DNA of 64,000 nt from Zingiber officinale (GCF_018446385.1 NC_056000.1:55150722-55214721); one strand, 5' to 3'. Positions 49,400-62,289 are shown, numbered from the stretch's first letter. The notes: generated by a model from the letters alone, not told the origin. A program made the numbers and translations.

Positions 49400-49900
49400 C
49401 TAAGCAATTAACAAGAATCCTTTTGAGCTGTGAATTTTAGGAATATTCACAATTCACCCTTCCTCCCCCTTTGACCTTCATGGTTTCAATGAGTGGTATC
49501 AGAGTTTCGTCGACTTTCGGATAACTAACTACCAATGAAGCAAGTGACCATAGAAAAATTTTAAATTTCAAGGTTAGAGTCAAATTTTGAATCCTAAAGA
49601 GGAAGATGATGCTCTACTTCCACCTCAACATTGACATGGCAATAGTCATTGAAGAAAGACATGATTGTTTTTTTTCTCTTAACATTGAAGGTTACATATT
49701 ATCATTGTCTGGCTGACCAAGAAGCAAAGGGAGAAAGTGGTGACCGATGTCTCTTAAGCAAGCCCTCTTGGAACAAGAGATGAACAAAATTGAGCTCTAC
49801 GTTTAACATGATTCAACGTTGGTTCAATCATAAATCACCAAGTTCGCATCCACCTCAAGTGACATTCAAACCCAAGTCAAGCTCAACTTGATTCACATCC
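49400..49900 (+). mobile_element. remnant of a copia LTR end, primer-binding site and gag start
   Basis: At 49494-49505 TGGTATCAGAGT matches the methionine tRNA primer-binding site in all but the last base. It follows a C/T-rich stretch (CCCTTCCTCCCCCTTTGACC) like the 3' end of a copia LTR. The downstream 300 bases give broken frames with gag-like phrases such as WFNHKSPSSHPPQVTFKPKS, full of stops. No LTR start or partner LTR was found, so this is an old truncated copy. Confidence 0.5.
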
Positions 49901-51638
49901 AAGACTCTTTCTCAAACAACCTAACAAGCTCAAATCGAACCCCGATCGTGCCTAATTATCTCAAAATCAGCCCCTAACATATTGACTCAGCATCAAATGA
50001 GTTTCTTCATTTGATTAAAAATTACTAACTAATCACAAGGATAAATAAATACTCAAAGCTAACCCCTAATAAAACTTACAAATATACAACACCACCTTTA
50101 AGAAGTTGGTCGTCCAAATTTAAAGCGCAAGAATAAATGCACCCACCAACAGGGTAGAATACAACAACAAGCCACAACTTAAAAGGATTAAATAGCCAAC
50201 AGCAGAGGGTTGATTATGATTCCATTACAACTCACAAGTCCCATCAATTCTCCTCAAAGGATCAAAATAATTTGGAGACTAAATACACTTTCATAATAGC
50301 ACATTTCATTTATCAAGCATCCTAAATGGACATTTTTTTTAAACAAAAGTCATTTATGCCTCACTAAAAAAAGAAATATCTTATTATGGATTCATTTAAA
50401 AAAAAAATCTAAAACAGAACTTATAATTATATTAAAATTAGCACCCTTACAAATGTAGACATGGATAACCTTATTTGGCACTTTGTTAGCATCCATACAT
50501 ACATAAATACACTATAATAATCAGTCAGCAAATATCATATTAGCACTAGGTTAGCTTCAAGTTTAACACAATTTATAATTAAATTTGTAAAATATAAATA
50601 TTTTTTAAAAAGAAAAAGATAATTATAAAAAGCCCTGAAACAATCAGCTCCAGCTCCAATGATCTCAAAATTTGTTTTAATTTATGATAAGATAAGGTTA
50701 ATGGTGGAGTACCCTGCCGTCCCATTTCTCATACGTCTGGCGATTAATCAAAGCCCAAGGAAAATGGCAAGTAGCAGCCAGTGATTCCACAGGCCACAGC
50801 AAATATGTAATCATAAAATACTGGACTTCTGGACTGCTCACTATAAGCATTTCCAAATTTATCAGGACGCGATATTATCTGGTTCAATTTTTTTTTCCCC
50901 CACAGGCCACAGCAGTGCAATGAAATGCAACAGCTTACAGCTCAAAAGCGAGCAGGTGGGGAACTGCCTGCCTCACTCTGAAAGCAATTAGTTGTTTAGC
51001 AGTAGACGAATCTGCAGTTAGGACACGGCTGCTGAGCTGTTCCTGCATAACACAATCCACCAGCCATGACAACCAGGACTGACGCTGATGGATTATATAT
51101 AAATAGTTGAGCCAATTTACTTACATAAAAATTAAAATAAGAGTATTTTTAGAATAAACAATATTATAGGATGTCCTTTTAGTTTTTTTTTTAAAAAAAA
51201 TAAAAAAGAGATACTTTTTAATGATTTATATAATTTAAAAATACTCTTTTGATTATTTTTTTTCGCCCGATTTACTACCTCAACCGGTTGAAATTAACTA
51301 TCAGTTTGGTTCAATTGTTGAGCCAGACCGAACCGTTTATCATTTTGTTTATATTTAATAAATTATAATATAAATTAATCGAACCTGGTCTGCTTCAGCT
51401 GCGTCGGTGGAACACTCTGTATCTCTCTCTCTCTTTCGTCTCCTCAGTTTTTTTGTTTGCTTTGATCATTTGCATGCTGTTCCAAGTAACAATGAGCGGG
51501 ATTAGTTTCTTTGATCTCTGCCATTAGGATCGCAGCATGTACTTGTTATACTCACTCGATCCAACTGCATCGGATTAGATTGGAGACTGTTCGTCGAAAG
51601 CTCTTCTCCTTCCCTGTACTCTAGTTCCGATTCCACTC
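49901..51638. other. intergenic region and putative MAP70 promoter
   Basis: AT-rich sequence without a gene. TTATATATAAATAG near 51092 is TATA-like but lies 540 bases before the start codon. A pyrimidine patch (CTCTCTCTCTCTTTCGTCTCC, about 51423-51443) is nearer and is the kind of element seen at plant transcription starts. The exact start site cannot be told from sequence. Confidence 0.45.
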
Positions 51639-54599
51639 ATGGGGGAGAACGGAGGGAAAGAGGAATCCAAATCGGCGGCGTTTGGGTTGCTGGAGGAGGA
51701 CGCCGTGGACTACTATTTCTCGTCGTCGTCGTCATCGTCGCAGGCGGGTCTGGGCTTGCCGCCGGCGAAGAAGAAGCAACCGAAAAGAACCAGTTTTGAC
51801 GACGAAGATTTCTTGAACCTGTTGCATGGTTCTGACCCCTTCAAGATCGAGCTGAATCGCCTCCAGAATCTAGTCAAAGGTACGTTTTTGTTCTTTCTTC
51901 GGTTTCTTCTTTCCGCTTCCTCATGCTCCCCGAAAAAAGGAGGATGAAATCTACAGGATTTCTTTTCATAAGAAAGAAATATCTGAAATGGAAAGGAGAG
52001 AATGAGATATTAGAAGAAATGAAAAGGAAAAATAAAAATAAAAATAAAATCCTACCTTCTTACTTGGTTCTTTCATGTTCCACTGCACAAATTCCATCCT
52101 TCAAGTAAAACTATTGCTATGGTAAATTGAGTTGCATTGTTGTCTCACAAGGTGAAACTTGTTCTTGACGACCAACTACAAGCATGACAAGGAGAGTTTC
52201 CAAGTGAAGATATTGATATTCTGTTTTATATACTTTGTGCGTTTTCCACTGCAGATAAGGACCGTGAGCTATCTGAAGCTTATAGTGAAATTAAAGGCCT
52301 AAGGTTGGTAGAACGTGCCAAAGACAAGGCTCTTGCTGAGGTAGTATCATGAGTGCATCAGCCTATGTTATCTGATACATAGAAACTTAAAACCTACTCA
52401 TGCCAATAGGTTTCTGAGGAGCTTAACAAGATGGTGGAGAAGTTGCAGCTATCTGAAGCTGCTTTGGAGAGCAAGGTTTGTTCCATGCAGTAACTCACTT
52501 TGGCATGTTGCTTTAAACTTCTTCGAATCCAGATGAAGAAATCAATTCAGTTGTTCATAGTTATTTCTAATTTTGACCCTCAGAACTTGGAGATCAAAAG
52601 AGTTACTGAAGAAAAGAAAGAAGCATTAGCTGCACAGTTTGCCGCGGAAGCTACTCTTAGAAGAGTGCATGCTGCACAGAAGGATGAGGCGCTACCCAGT
52701 TTGGAGGATATACTTTTCCCACTAGAAGCTGAGATCAAGCTCTTGAAGCAAGAGGTGTGTTTTTCTGCAACATAATTGGGTTATATTTCTTGAATCATCG
52801 AGCATGTAAGTTTTATTATGGAAATTTTCAGATAGCAAACCTTCAAGATGATAATAGAGTCTTGGAGAGATTAACAAAAACCAAGGAAGCAGCTTTGTTA
52901 GAAGCAGAAAGAGAAGTGCAGATTGCGAAGGTTAAGGCAGCTCTTGTTGATGACCTTCAGAACAAGAACCAGGAGCTCATGAAACAGAATGAAATAAACC
53001 AGGTTAGTCCTTTCATCCTAGCATTACTGATTCTCCCCCTGCATATACAATACAAAACAAATTGGCGGATGAAAAGGAAAATAATAGTTCACAATTCACA
53101 CTTTCGAATTGAAACCTTTGATTTGTCTGATCTCATTCCCATAACGTGCAGGAAGAGTACAAGATACTCGATAGAATGCACCGTCAAAAGGTTGCAGAAG
53201 TTGAGAAGTTGGCGCAGACTGTTCATGACTTAGAAGAGGCACTTCTTTCAGGGGCTGCTGCTGCAAATGCTGTAAGAGATTATCAGCGGCAAGTTAATGA
53301 GTTAAAGGTTAGGAAACTATTATATATCTTTAGCTCATGACGTAAAATGAATTAGAATTGAATTTGCATTATATGTATTAAGAAATATAATATGATTTTG
53401 TGCGACAATATGCAGGGGGAGAAAAAGACACTTGAGAGAACATTGTCTCGAGCCATGGTTGCAGAAAACCGAGCGGCTGTAGTAATGGCAAATGAATGGA
53501 AGGATACCAATGACAAAGTTATACCAGTCAAACAATGGCTTGAAGAGCGACGTGTTCTGACGGTGACAAACAAACTTTGGCATTGTGCTGCTGCTTGAAA
53601 TATGTCATGTTAAATTATGAGTTTTATTCAGTGGTTTTCAACAGGGAGAAATGCAACAACTACGGGAGAAGCTCTCCATATCAGAACGTGCTGCCAAGGC
53701 AGAGGCTCAACTTAAAGTATGTCACTCACTACTGAATATAACTTTGGTTAGTTTAGCTATCTAAGAGTTCATAGAAACTCTTAATTACCTTTTCTTTGTT
53801 AATTTTCAGGAAAGGTTGCAGCTGCGTTTGAAGGTTGTTGAAGATGGACTAAAATCATCACTTCGGTCTGGGATCCGTTATGATAAACGAAACAGTCCTT
53901 CTTTGGCTAGAAGTAGCTCGATTAATGGGTCTGACAGTGCTCCAAATACTCTATCAAGTGGAATAGGGACACGAAAACCATGTGCTCCAAGTGGAAAATT
54001 TCCAAGCCCTTCCAGTGCGCTGCTAAAGCATGCCAAGGGAGCATCAAAGTCCTTTGATGGCTGCAGAGTAGCAGAGGAAGAGTATTATAAATCAAGGTTA
54101 TCTGAAGACACTTATGTTAGTGATACTTTAGAGAAGGACATCGAACATCTTTCCATCACAGGAGCAATGGAGCAGCTCAGCAGCAAGCCCCCAGATGCGG
54201 CTCCAGATGATTATGTTTCAGTTGTATTTTATGATATGCTACAGAAGGAAGTAATCACATTAAGGAAGTCATTGCATGAGAAGGATCAGTGTTTGAAGGA
54301 CAAGGATATTTCTATGGAGGTAAATTTTTATTGAAGTTAGTTATATCTGTGCGGTAGACTAATGTCGAGTGAAATTAGATTACCTGATGTACAACACAAA
54401 GTATACCTACTGAAAGAGGAAATTTATGCAGATGCTTTCAAGAAAAATAGACACAATAACTAAATCAATGGAGGTCGAAACAAAGAAATTGCGTAGAGAA
54501 AAGGCTGCACTTGAGAAGGAGATAGCAGCCTTGAAGGTAGAAAACCAGAATGAACTGAAAGTTAGGCGCTCAAAAGGGAATGGCCAACAATTTGCATAA
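51639..54599 (+). CDS. MAP70: MAP70-type microtubule-associated protein
   Basis: This is a plant-specific coiled-coil protein that binds cortical microtubules and shapes cell walls and division. Ten GT-AG exons with consistent phases: 51639-51879, 52255-52340, 52410-52475, 52584-52754, 52832-53002, 53152-53307, 53416-53562, 53645-53716, 53810-54319, 54432-54599. This gives 1788 bases and 595 residues, normal for the family. Marks are LLHGSDP (61-67), AAQFAAEATLRRVHAAQK (147-164), LLEAEREVQIAKVKAALVDD (near 208-227), ILDRMHRQKVAEVEKL in exon 6, ANEWKD and PVKQWLEERR in exon 7 (322-343), and KGASKSFDG in exon 9. Most of residues 70-380 should form heptad coiled coil. A Ser run at 28-34 comes from a (TCG)n repeat. 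I cannot say which paralog it is. Confidence 0.94.
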
Positions 54600-56460
54600 G
54601 TAAGAGGTATACTAAAGGCTTTATTCTTCAGATGATTTCCATGGTTAGGCAGAATACTTGCTTCAGGCTTATGCTCCTACCTAGATAATTCAAACTAATT
54701 AAATTTGTTTATCAAACATGATTCTAGTGCAAAATCTATGAAAATAAAATACCAAAAATTGAACAAGTATATTTTTTTTTGTAGCTATCTCAATTTTTGT
54801 TCCTTTTCTTATTTTGATATTTTCTTGAGACGTATTGGGATAACTCCATGTTTTTATCTATTTTGTTTCTTTGAGAACAACTATCCTTTTTGACTCTGCT
54901 TTTTGGTCTCTGCATATAGAAGAGAGAATATATAATAAGTTTATGGAAGTTTTTAGGTACTTTGCGTTTCTGTGTAAACCATCCATTTTCATCAAACAGA
55001 AGCACTGGCCTCCTTTTTCAGATACATGTACTTCTAGTAGAAAATCAGTCATGTGTAACATAATCCTACCAAAATCTTACAAGGTTGTTTGTCATCTCCC
55101 AAGAAACATAACTATTCATGCTGAAGCCAGTTCCTAAGAGATGCCTCATTACATGTGAAATTGAAGCCTTTCATAGCTTTTTGATATAGTGATCATGATC
55201 TGTGATCCTTCTACGCAATACAATTAATAATGCCATCAACAGTATATTCTAATACACAGAAAATGTTCATCATGCAGATAATTTCAGGAACCCAGAGCTT
55301 TCAGATTGACCATTTAACAGATCCTTCATAGTTGATGTTCTTTTTTCTTTCTAATTGAAAGGTTGAAACATTAGTGTCTTGCACATTATGGGAAATACGT
55401 ATTTATCTATATAATTGTAATTCTACCAAGAAAATCCAAGATAAGGCTGTGAGTTTCTTATTCTGATCTGTTTTTTTGGGCAAACTGTGTTCACTATGAA
55501 ATTCCCTGAGAAAAAAAAATAACTCCAAGATTGTGATGTGGAGTGATTCTGTTATGTACATTGGTCACTAAAAGTTCACTTGATGGACTCAATATCTCTA
55601 TTGCTTGCAAAAGACAATGCCGCTGTTATTTAAATTAGCAATAGAGAGTTATTAACACTGAATTTCGGATCCGTTTTTAGTTTTCTCATTCTTACACAAT
55701 CGAGTGAAAATACTACGCTCTGCTGTTGGACAGATCAAAGAACAGCTACATTTCATAATCCTGTAAGGAAACTCTTTGTTCCCTAACTAAAGAAATCTTT
55801 TAATTTGAAGTCTAAAACATTGAAGATTTCTAACTATTTCATGATGGAAACTTGTTTCATACTTGTGATCTGAAGTAAAAACAACAAAAAAAAAAAAAAA
55901 ATGACGCATTTTATCTCTAGGGTTTGATACTGATATAGCTTGCTCTTTTAAACTTGGAGAGATTGTTAACTGTGGAGAAATAGCTAACCGATCATATCTG
56001 GAGTTTGGTTGGGTGTTCTGAAGATCGTCGGAGCTGTGGATCCGGTGCTCCATCGGCCCATTTGTTCGCAAATCGTCGACGTCGCATTTCCACCGCTCTC
56101 GCTCCGCTCCCTTGCTGATTTCCACTCGCACGTCGCATTTCTATCGCCATCTCATTTCCGCCGTCATCTCACTGAAAACTAGAAATTGTAGGAAACATAA
56201 TGAAAAAATTCATTGAAAACTAGAAAGAATAGCATCTGTTCTTCAATACGCAATTCGCACTTCTACGAACTTCGTAAATAATTCGGGAAGCTAACAAATG
56301 ACTCCAACTCGCAGAATTTTTTCCAAATTTTTATTTTTAATACAAATTTTAAAAAATAAAAAAATAGAAAGGAAAAAAAACATTTATCTTAATAATATTA
56401 ATATTTGATCATTTTCGAAATCGATGAAAATAGCAAATTGAGACATGATTCTACTATTGA
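54600..56460. other. MAP70 3' flank, no gene seen
   Basis: AT-rich sequence with the expected 3' untranslated region in the first few hundred bases. Short ORFs on both strands (54705-56131) show no domain. No repeat end was recognised before about 56460. Confidence 0.5.
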
Positions 56461-56663
56461 TTCGATAAAACCTCTGCACTGTCCTGCAATAAAAAGAGCA
56501 GTAGTGCTAGGCTAGGAAAGAGATCCTCAATATTGATTCTCCGACGTTCAAGTCAGTGCTCGTCTCAGAGAAGAAAGTAATGAACTGTAGCGAATAACGA
56601 ATGCAAATAAGAAGTATCGCATACCTCCGTCTGTAGATGGAAACTCCTTTTATAGTGTGACTG

Positions 56664-57568
56664 TTGTTGGTACCCCAAGGTTGTTTTGATGTGATCAGAC
56701 AAGTTAAGTTATGTCATATTGTGTTTAACTTTGTGTCTAAATGTACAGGAACTTAGGAGCACAGAAAGTCGAGCAAAAGACACAGCTAGCGAGAAGGACG
56801 ACACAAGAGAGAGTTGACGGGCTCCTGAGGGCAAGGTGCATCTGAGGGCGAGGTGCTGCAGAAGAGGACGCAGGCGGACGAGAAGGAGACGCGCAACGTT
56901 TCTGAGGGACGAGAAGTCGGAGCGGAAGGTTGTTCGAGAAGGTCGGAAGTTGGGTTCGGGTGAGCCCTATTCCGGATGGCCGAAATCATCCAAGCGAGCG
57001 GAAAAACCTAGACCGAAGCAAGCGGAGCCGAAGTTGGAGGCCTGGAGATAAAGTCAACAAAATGTTGACTTTTTCCCTTCGGGCGCCCAGAGCAGTTCGA
57101 GGTGTTCGGAACCCAAGTTTTAGCCATTTCGAAGTGGTCTTTAATTTGACCGTTGCATCGGGGATAAATTTTTATCCCACTCCAGGCGCTTGTAACCCTT
57201 CCAGGCGCCCCGATCAAGGCTATAAATATAACATTGATCTCAGAAGCTATCAACAACAAGCATTTTGAGAAACAACACTTGTATGCTTCCAGTTTTCGTT
57301 TAGCTTTCTGTTTTTGTACGATCATTACTGTAAAGAGGCTTCTCCGCTTGAAGGAGATATTAGTGCGCTCTACTTCCTTGGATTAACAATCTCTCCGGTT
57401 GTAACCAAGTAAACACTTCTGTGCTTGTGTCTCTGTCTTTTTGATTTCCTTATCATTTCTTGTGCAAGTGTTCTTTAATTAAGTTAGTTGCCCGAGAAAT
57501 GTTCTTTCATTTTTATTTGTGCAGGGGCTATTCACCCGCCCTTTAGCCGACCGCCAAAGGTCCTAACA
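56664..57568 (+). mobile_element. solo LTR (SIRE-like), duplication ACTGT
   Basis: This 905-base unit has ends TGTTGGTACC...GGTCCTAACA. ACTGT is repeated exactly at 56659-56663 and 57569-57573. The 3' end (GGGGCTATTCACCCGCCCTTTAGCCG) is of the same type as the edges of the other SIRE-like LTRs in this window, which carry GTGAATAGC in reverse. No internal sequence remains. ORFs at 56786-57325 are LTR sequence. Confidence 0.88.
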
Positions 57569-57573
57569 ACTGT

Positions 57574-58219
57574 TGCGTTGTCCATGCATCTCAAAACATT
57601 AACACATTTCCCAAAGCTTTCCTAAGAAAGAACATGTCACAAAGTGCCTCTAACACCTTTCCTCAAATGAGCCCGTAAATCGCTATGAGCTGACAAGCTG
57701 GAAGCTTCTAAAGGACGATTTGCTGGTGAAATATTCTCTATCCTTTCTGGCACAAACTTTAAAAAGAGAACAATATGACATGTAGGTGGATCCCGCTATA
57801 AACTGACCAACCGCCACTCGACCGACATGTCACTAGATTGGCCGCACAGAGTGAATCTACTGAACTGTTCTTCACTCAGCTTTCATGTTGTTGGAGAGAC
57901 ACACTGTGCCCAATCAGACCTAAGGTCCGATCGACAAGGATGGTAAGCTGGGTAACTTAATATTTGACTCTTAACCTTAACTGTAAGTTGCGGAGGACAG
58001 TCGTTCGAACAATCTAGTCGGCCTTTCACGTTCGATTGGCGTTTAAGGCTTGTTCGGCCAACCTTGCCTGATCCACAGTCTCATGGTTCATCCGACTCTA
58101 CAACTTTGACATCCACGTCAGCCGATCTTCGTTGCTTCGAGGGCTATCTTTATCACTGTATCACAAACCTTCCCCTCAAGTTTAGTCGAAGGAGACTGCA
58201 AGTTCGACTGACTGCACAA
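57574..58219. other. unassigned repeat-like flank of the right nest
   Basis: The sequence continues the DNA interrupted by the solo LTR at 56664. Words such as CCGATCGACAAGG, CGACCGACATG and TTCGGCCAACC, and the lack of any sensible frame, suggest gypsy LTR or untranslated sequence. It may be the 3' LTR side of the Tat-like element whose pol ends near 63595. Confidence 0.35.
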
Positions 58220-58289
58220 TTAGGTGGCATTTGGTTCTTTCTTAGGAATCGAAATGGGAATGAGAATCAGAGTATTGTGGAATGAGAAT

Positions 58290-58931
58290 GACTATGAGCA
58301 TAGGATGTCACCCTGGCACTTGACCTCCTTTTGGTCTTGGAGGGATACCATTTTGCCTAAGGGAAGGAAAGTGGGTGAAAATCTAGACATTAATTCCAAG
58401 AAAAGGAGACATATGTCTAGGAAGGTGTGTAGGTCTAGGAATGTCCAAGGTGGACATGTTGACTCTAGGGTTAGAACCCTAGAGTTGGAAAATCAAGCTT
58501 TGAAGGCAAGGCTTGAGGAAATAGAGAAAGTTCTAGATAGGTTCATTATTAGACCTAAAGGACTTGACATGTGTTTGGGTAGTCAAAGATACAAAAATAT
58601 TAATTTGGGTCCCTCCAAGACCAAAAGGAGGTCAAGTGCTAGGGTGACACATAACATTGGTAAGGAATGAGTGACCAAGGACAAGGGAGTGTCATCTGAA
58701 GCTAATGAGAAAAAATATGCTAGGGTTGCATGTGTTTATAGCAAGGATGAGGTGTCCAAGGTTAAGGGCAAGAAGAAATTAACCAAAGACATGGTGTCTA
58801 AGGTTAAGAAGGTAAGTTTTGTAGGTCAAGCATCACCCAAGGTGCACCGCAGTGGCCTAGTCATAGTGGATGAGTCACCTAGGGAGGTGGCTAAGGTTAA
58901 GAGCTCTAGAAGGAGCTCAAAGAGCCTTTGA
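58290..58931 (+). pseudogene. SIRE-like gag C-terminal remnant
   Basis: Two adjacent plus-strand frames (58224-58670 and 58671-58931), in line with each other and split by one TGA, encode a basic protein. It has the coiled-coil phrase TLELENQALKARLEEIEKVL and then KGLDMCLGSQRYKNINLG. The latter corresponds to the [10 protein letters not shown] region of the intron-3 gag, so it is the gag-to-linker part of a SIRE-like element. Lys/Ser-rich sequence follows to 58931. No gag core or pol is present. Confidence 0.65.
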
Positions 58932-59948
58932 GACATATGGTAAATGGATCTCAAGTAGATATTACTTAGGAGTCTAGAAGAGTCATGGAATGTGCCAAAG
59001 GATTTTGGAGACGGACTTGAGTCTCAAACCTAAGAAATTGGCACAATTAAGTTGAGTTTCATGCATGAAAATATGATTTGGGCTCATATTGCATGAAAAT
59101 TGATTTTTGATGTATAGATGTACGTCATATAAATTAATGCTAGGAATGCATTATGGTTTAGTATAGGAAGATACTTCAAGAGGAAACCAAAACTAAGATT
59201 TTAGGTTAAAGTTCAATTGAACCATTTAGTTAGTTTTAAATTTTGTGTCAATCTTGGGATCTGAGATTAATATATTTTTTAATATATTTTTCCTAAGTAG
59301 ACATTGGTAAAATAGACATCTCCACAAAATTTGAGAATTTTTAGAGGTCTGTGAAATTCTTGGTGCACTTCTGAAAGTATGTCAAAAAGGTTGATTTTTG
59401 TTAAAATAGAGTACCAGTCGATTGGTAATAGTATTTTTTAGCACAGAATGTTTCTATAAGCTCATTTTGATGAGGTCAGCCGACTAGGGTCAATGGTAGC
59501 CGACTGATACTGACTGAAAGTGTTTTTCCAATCATAGAAAATGACCAAAAGAATGGTGAACATATATGTAACCTTATGAGGAGTTAATATATGATAATTA
59601 TAGTCATTAGAGGTCAAAGAGTATAATAATTAGGATATTGCTATAGCTCTTTTTGATATGTGGCAAAGGGGAGTGTTGGGTTTAAGTGGGAAACCTACAC
59701 ACCTTTGCAGGAAATCCTAGCTCAAGGGAGAGCTTAGGTGAAGGGGGAGCAATTGCTCATTTATTGGCAAAGGAGAAGAAGTTAATCTTTATGAGAAATC
59801 CTAGCTTTAGGGGGAGCTTAGGTGAAGGGGGAGCCTAGGGTTAGGTTCCATGTTTATGCATGAGTTGATTTGCATGTTTAGTTACATTGTTATTGTATTT
59901 ATATTTCCCTAACTTAAACGGGTTGTCAAATATCAAAAAGGGAAAAAT
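58932..59948 (+). mobile_element. 3' internal part of a deleted SIRE-like element
   Basis: Non-coding sequence lies between the gag remnant and the 3' LTR. Repeated phrases GAAATCCTAGCT and GGGGGAGCTTAGGTGAAGGGGG occur at 59700-59840. It ends in AAAAAGGGAAAAA, a purine tract in the right place for plus-strand priming. All of pol is missing, as in the intron-3 copy. Confidence 0.6.
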
Positions 59949-61017
59949 TGTTGGAGCAATCTAGGTGCCCTAGGTTGTGATGTTTGGGCAAAGATTTAAG
60001 TTAAGTTTATTGTTATATTTGATATGTATTGTGAGTGTTCAGGATACAGGTACAACATAGAAAGTTCAAGTGTGATCTTAGCAAAGGAGGAAAGTCCAAG
60101 TGTGAATCTTAGCGGTGTAAGTCCAAGTATGTAGTCTTGACAACATAAGTCCAAGTGTGACTTGCAATTGATGAAGTCCCGGATGCACGACCTCTTGGCG
60201 GTGAAGACGTGACAATAATGACAAGGCCGAAGGAAGCTCTAGAAGGCAAGGCATGAAGGATGGGGAGACATTCGAGGGACGCGAGGCTGATGGAGGAGGC
60301 TAGAAGGCTAGGTCTAGGTTAATCAGACGAGGACGAGTGTTGAGTGAATGTACTCGAGGGTTAAATCCTAGGGTTAGGGGTTGACCAGTTGACTAGGGCA
60401 GGGCATAGAATGTTTCTGTGCTCGACGGCTGCTAAAATAGTCTAGTAGTACTGTAGCAGTCAATTGAGTACTATAGCAGTCGACTGGTGCACTATAGCAA
60501 TTCCACTATAACGGTCGAATTCCACTATACATCAGTCAACTGGTGGCGGAAAATACAACTTGTGTTTTCTCCTGAGTTCTATTTAAGAGAACTCGGGGTA
60601 TTTGGCCATGGTTGACAAAATAGACTTGGTTAAAGTCTATTAGAAGTCTCTTAAGTGCTCCAAGCTTCTCTTGTGATCTAAGGGTATTTGGATCAAGGTT
60701 GTGGTGAGATTTTTCCACCGAGAAGGAGGTTTGAGTTAGGGGAGTTTTCTGAGGAGTCATCAACCGACGGATCGGGATTGTCCACCTTACGGACAGCCGT
60801 AAATTATGAGCTTTATATCTAAATCACGTAAATGAGTGTGTCTTTGTAGTTTGCTTGTCTTCATTCTTCTTGTTTTAGTTTAGCTTTCTATTTATTAGTT
60901 TGTTTTTTTATGTCTCTGTGCACTAACATTATAGGAAGCGAATGATTTGGGTGAGACGCTATTCAACCCCCCTCCCCTCTAGCGACGTCAAGGTCACAAG
61001 ACGATAGTCGTACAACA
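59949..61017 (+). mobile_element. SIRE-like copia 3' LTR
   Basis: This 1069-base unit starts TGTTGGAGCAATC directly after the purine tract and ends CGTACAACA. Near its 3' end GGTGAGACGCTATTCAACCC is the usual SIRE-type LTR tail. The 5' LTR and most of the element are missing, so no duplication can be checked. The ORF at 60536-60763 is LTR sequence. Confidence 0.75.
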
Positions 61018-61528
61018 TCTATCTTATCTACTGCCAATGCCAACTAGCCTGGCAACCCCTTTCTCCACCATTCGCTCTGCTCCCACATTCAAATCTAAGG
61101 GTTAGGCTAGCTCTAAGCCGATAGGCTACAGTTCGCACGGGCATGTAATGACCATCCTTAAATTGCAAACTGATGAGTGGCGATACCCCAAACTTGAGCA
61201 GCCATGCGCGCTTGAGCACAAGATAAGGACTCAAAGTCCTTTGGCTCGGACCTGGGCAGAAGCCTAAGGAAGGGCGACGACCATCCCTCCAGCTAAGTTG
61301 GCTAATTGGTTCAGCTAAAATTCTGCAATGGTAAGTTTGTGTAGTACTTTGAATGTTTATATTTTCTGCTCTGCTTGTCCTAACCACATTCTTTGTGTAA
61401 CAATTTTGGGTAGACGGTCTGGCTCTTTGCCAAAGGCTAGCCAGTTTGACCATGAGTTCAAGCAGGCACAAACTGCGAGTGGGGACGCAGGCGCTTCCCA
61501 AGTCTTAATATAATTCCTAACGACAGAG
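61018..61528. other. unassigned stretch in the right nest
   Basis: Mixed-composition sequence with a 157-codon minus-strand frame (61501-61028) that I do not recognise. It probably belongs to the Tat-like element that the SIRE-like element interrupted. Confidence 0.35.
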
Positions 61529-62144
61529 GTGATGCAATCAAAGAAAGACTTGGAGAAGGAATCTGAGCAACTCCTGAGATCCGAGCGGGATCTAACTATG
61601 GAGAAGGATAAAAACCATGATCAAGTCGTCGAGCTGGAGAAGCTTAGGAAACAAACCCATAATTTTAAGACGAAGATCAGCTCGGCAAATGCTCAGAAGC
61701 TCAAGGCCATCGAAAGACCTCGACATTAAGAACAAGGAGGCTCGGGCCTTAACGAAGAAGCTGGAAGAGGCAGAGGCGACCCTGGCCACAAAGCAAGTCG
61801 GTCGCACGACAGAGTAGGTGAGCCATGAACTCCATCTCGGTGAGCACAAAAGAATAATTGACAAGAAAGATGTCGAGTTGCGAACACTGAAGGCCGAACT
61901 TGCTAAATTTAAGGAGGAGGAGCCCGACCGGTTAGAGGCTCACCGGGTGGAATATCTCCGCTCTAGGGATTTCAATCAACTGCTCACGGATCAGACCATT
62001 AAGCTATTTGGCTATAGCATTGATGGTACTATCAAGTAGCTAAAGGAGGGTGGTTATCTCTCTGCTGAGGTTCCTCCATCCTTTATTAAAAGGTAGAAGA
62101 TCTTGGAGGGGTTCCCTAACGATGTGATTGCAGATCTTGCATAG
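61529..62144 (+). pseudogene. coiled-coil ORF antisense to gypsy pol, broken
   Basis: Three plus-strand pieces (61529-61729, 61617-61817 and 61818-62039, then on to about 62144) join through one frameshift near 61715 and in-frame TAG stops at 61815 and 62037. Content: a Glu/Lys-rich coiled coil (KKLEEAEATLATKQ, RTLKAELAKFKEEEPDRLEA), then YLRSRDFNQLLTDQTIKLFG and LKEGGYLSAEVPPSFIK. Extra antisense ORFs between pol and the 3' LTR are known in Tat-lineage gypsy elements. Here the ORF is on the opposite strand to the integrase at 63595, with the tandem array between them. Identification with that family is inference. Confidence 0.6.
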
Positions 62145-62289
62145 TTTTCTATTAAATCTATTCACAATTCTTGTAATAGCCAAGTAATTTTGTAAAAATC
62201 TTCTAAGTTTGGTTTAATACATGCCCGTTCTGCATCTTAAAGTTCCCGTTCTATGGATGTGCTAACTTATAACTTACTTCTTTTCATCT

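Noticed and set aside
58224-58931. possible small host gene for a basic coiled-coil protein
   Set aside because: Its KGLDMCLGSQ region parallels the gag of the intron-3 element, and it is followed by a purine tract and an LTR, so it is retroelement-derived.
61028-61501. 157-codon minus-strand frame
   Set aside because: No motif is recognised and it lies in repeat-derived sequence; not supported as a gene.
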